In this document: piece by piece, positions 15,511 through 15,698 of the stretch | Numbering within the stretch: position 1 is the stretch's first letter | How the letters are laid out: each line of letters opens with the position of its first letter | Assembly (NCBI GenBank): GCA_937967805.1 | Contig: CALBTC010000286.1 | Coordinates: forward strand, 1-15,698 | Source of the DNA: an uncultured Anaerolineaceae bacterium | Lineage (GTDB): Bacteria; Chloroflexota; Anaerolineae; Promineifilales; Promineifilaceae | Direction of reading: 5' to 3' | Length of the DNA: 15,698 bases | The notes under the pieces: model-generated | What the model was told of the DNA's origin: nothing | What the model saw: the letters and a program-made list of their open reading frames with translations, nothing else | Database searches by the model: none | Program-made: the position numbers and the translations under genes

Positions 15511-15698
15511 CGCCTCTAAAAACTTCACCGCTTTAGCCACACTATCTTTCGGGCTGATTTTGACTTGCTCGTCGGCAAAACGGCCGTCTTCATCAATAAC
15601 AAAGTGGCTGCGGATGATGCCCATGTAGCTATTGCCATACATCTTCTTTTCGCCCCACACGCCGTACGTTTCGGCCACTTCATGATCGGGATCGGCCA
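15508..15698 (-). CDS. bcp: C-terminal part of a Bcp-type peroxiredoxin (partial)
   Basis: Thiol peroxidase that reduces hydrogen and organic peroxides with electrons from thioredoxin, in the cytoplasm. Only the last 62 codons are in the window, since the 5' part with the catalytic cysteine lies beyond the right edge. The visible segment reads ADPDHEVAETYGVWGEKKMYG, then a GIIRSHFVIDEDGRF strand and a final helix ending KAVKFLEA. This matches the C-terminal half of bacterioferritin-comigratory-protein peroxiredoxins closely, including the DPDHEVA and YGVWGEKKMYG segments. It is convergent with the GT-C-like gene and unrelated to it in function. The stop is TGA at 15510-15508. Confidence 0.88.
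   Translation of the reverse strand, partial: ADPDHEVAETYGVWGEKKMYGNSYMGIIRSHFVIDEDGRFADEQVKISPKDSVAKAVKFLEA

Larger units (their letters stand above)
269..15587. repeat. Highly iterated palindrome ACGGCCGT, 34 dispersed copies
   Basis: Start positions: 269, 899, 1484, 1818, 2264, 2685, 3026, 3877, 4089, 4233, 4605, 5694, 6235, 6573, 7013, 7542, 8127, 8327, 8724, 8947, 9867, 10173, 10283, 10335, 11178, 12539, 13313, 13750, 13874, 13957, 14544, 14948, 15423, 15580. Eleven extend to the 10-base palindrome AACGGCCGTT. All lie in coding sequence. Read by gene, 21 encode Thr-Ala-Val, 7 encode x-Gly-Arg and 6 encode x-Arg-Pro-x, so all three phases are used. Confidence 0.9.

Overview
The window looks like a chromosomal piece of a Chloroflexota bacterium, most likely an Anaerolineae-type lineage. 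This rests on style, not on a marker gene. Long Pro/Thr ('TPTP') linkers join secreted domains to single C-terminal membrane anchors. A LuxR-type HTH is fused to an extracytoplasmic kelch propeller. GT39 and GT-C-type membrane proteins carry C-terminal beta-sandwich modules, and a cytochrome c maturation cluster includes short helical tails. No rRNA, tRNA, CRISPR, IS element or phage gene was seen.

Layout. (1) Positions 1-3043, plus strand, is a tight cluster: the end of a probable CcmH-like protein, a CcmG/ResA-type thiol-disulfide oxidoreductase, a membrane-anchored CcmI-like/zinc-ribbon protein, and a membrane-bound mono-heme cytochrome c with a carboxypeptidase-regulatory-like domain. It would keep apocytochrome thiols reduced and supply a c-type cytochrome at the outer face of the membrane. 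(2) Positions 3156-7260 hold a small EthD-like protein (plus). Three minus-strand genes follow: the membrane-tethered LuxR-HTH/kelch protein, a TPR-like membrane-anchored protein, and a GT4 glycosyltransferase. (3) Positions 7470-15466, plus strand, hold a GT39-type glycosyltransferase, two secreted and membrane-anchored SdrD_B-type surface proteins (one with LysM, one with a carbohydrate-binding-like jelly roll), a DoxX-like membrane protein, and a very large GT-C-like membrane protein with tandem beta-sandwich modules. Together with the GT4 enzyme this is an envelope or surface-glycan neighbourhood. (4) The right edge holds the C-terminal end of a Bcp-type peroxiredoxin on the minus strand.

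The most striking signal is not a gene. The perfect palindrome ACGGCCGT occurs 34 times in 15.7 kb, about once per 460 bases, always inside coding sequence and in all three codon phases. Chance would give less than one. This resembles the HIP1 highly iterated palindrome of cyanobacteria but has a different sequence. A family of CAGATT-rich imperfect hairpins recurs in three intergenic gaps, and two other short tandem repeats sit in frame inside the large GT-C-like gene. Two minus-strand genes have a good -10 hexamer exactly 7 bases before the ATG, which suggests leaderless transcripts, while genes 9495-10367 and 10419-11729 have clear ribosome binding sites.
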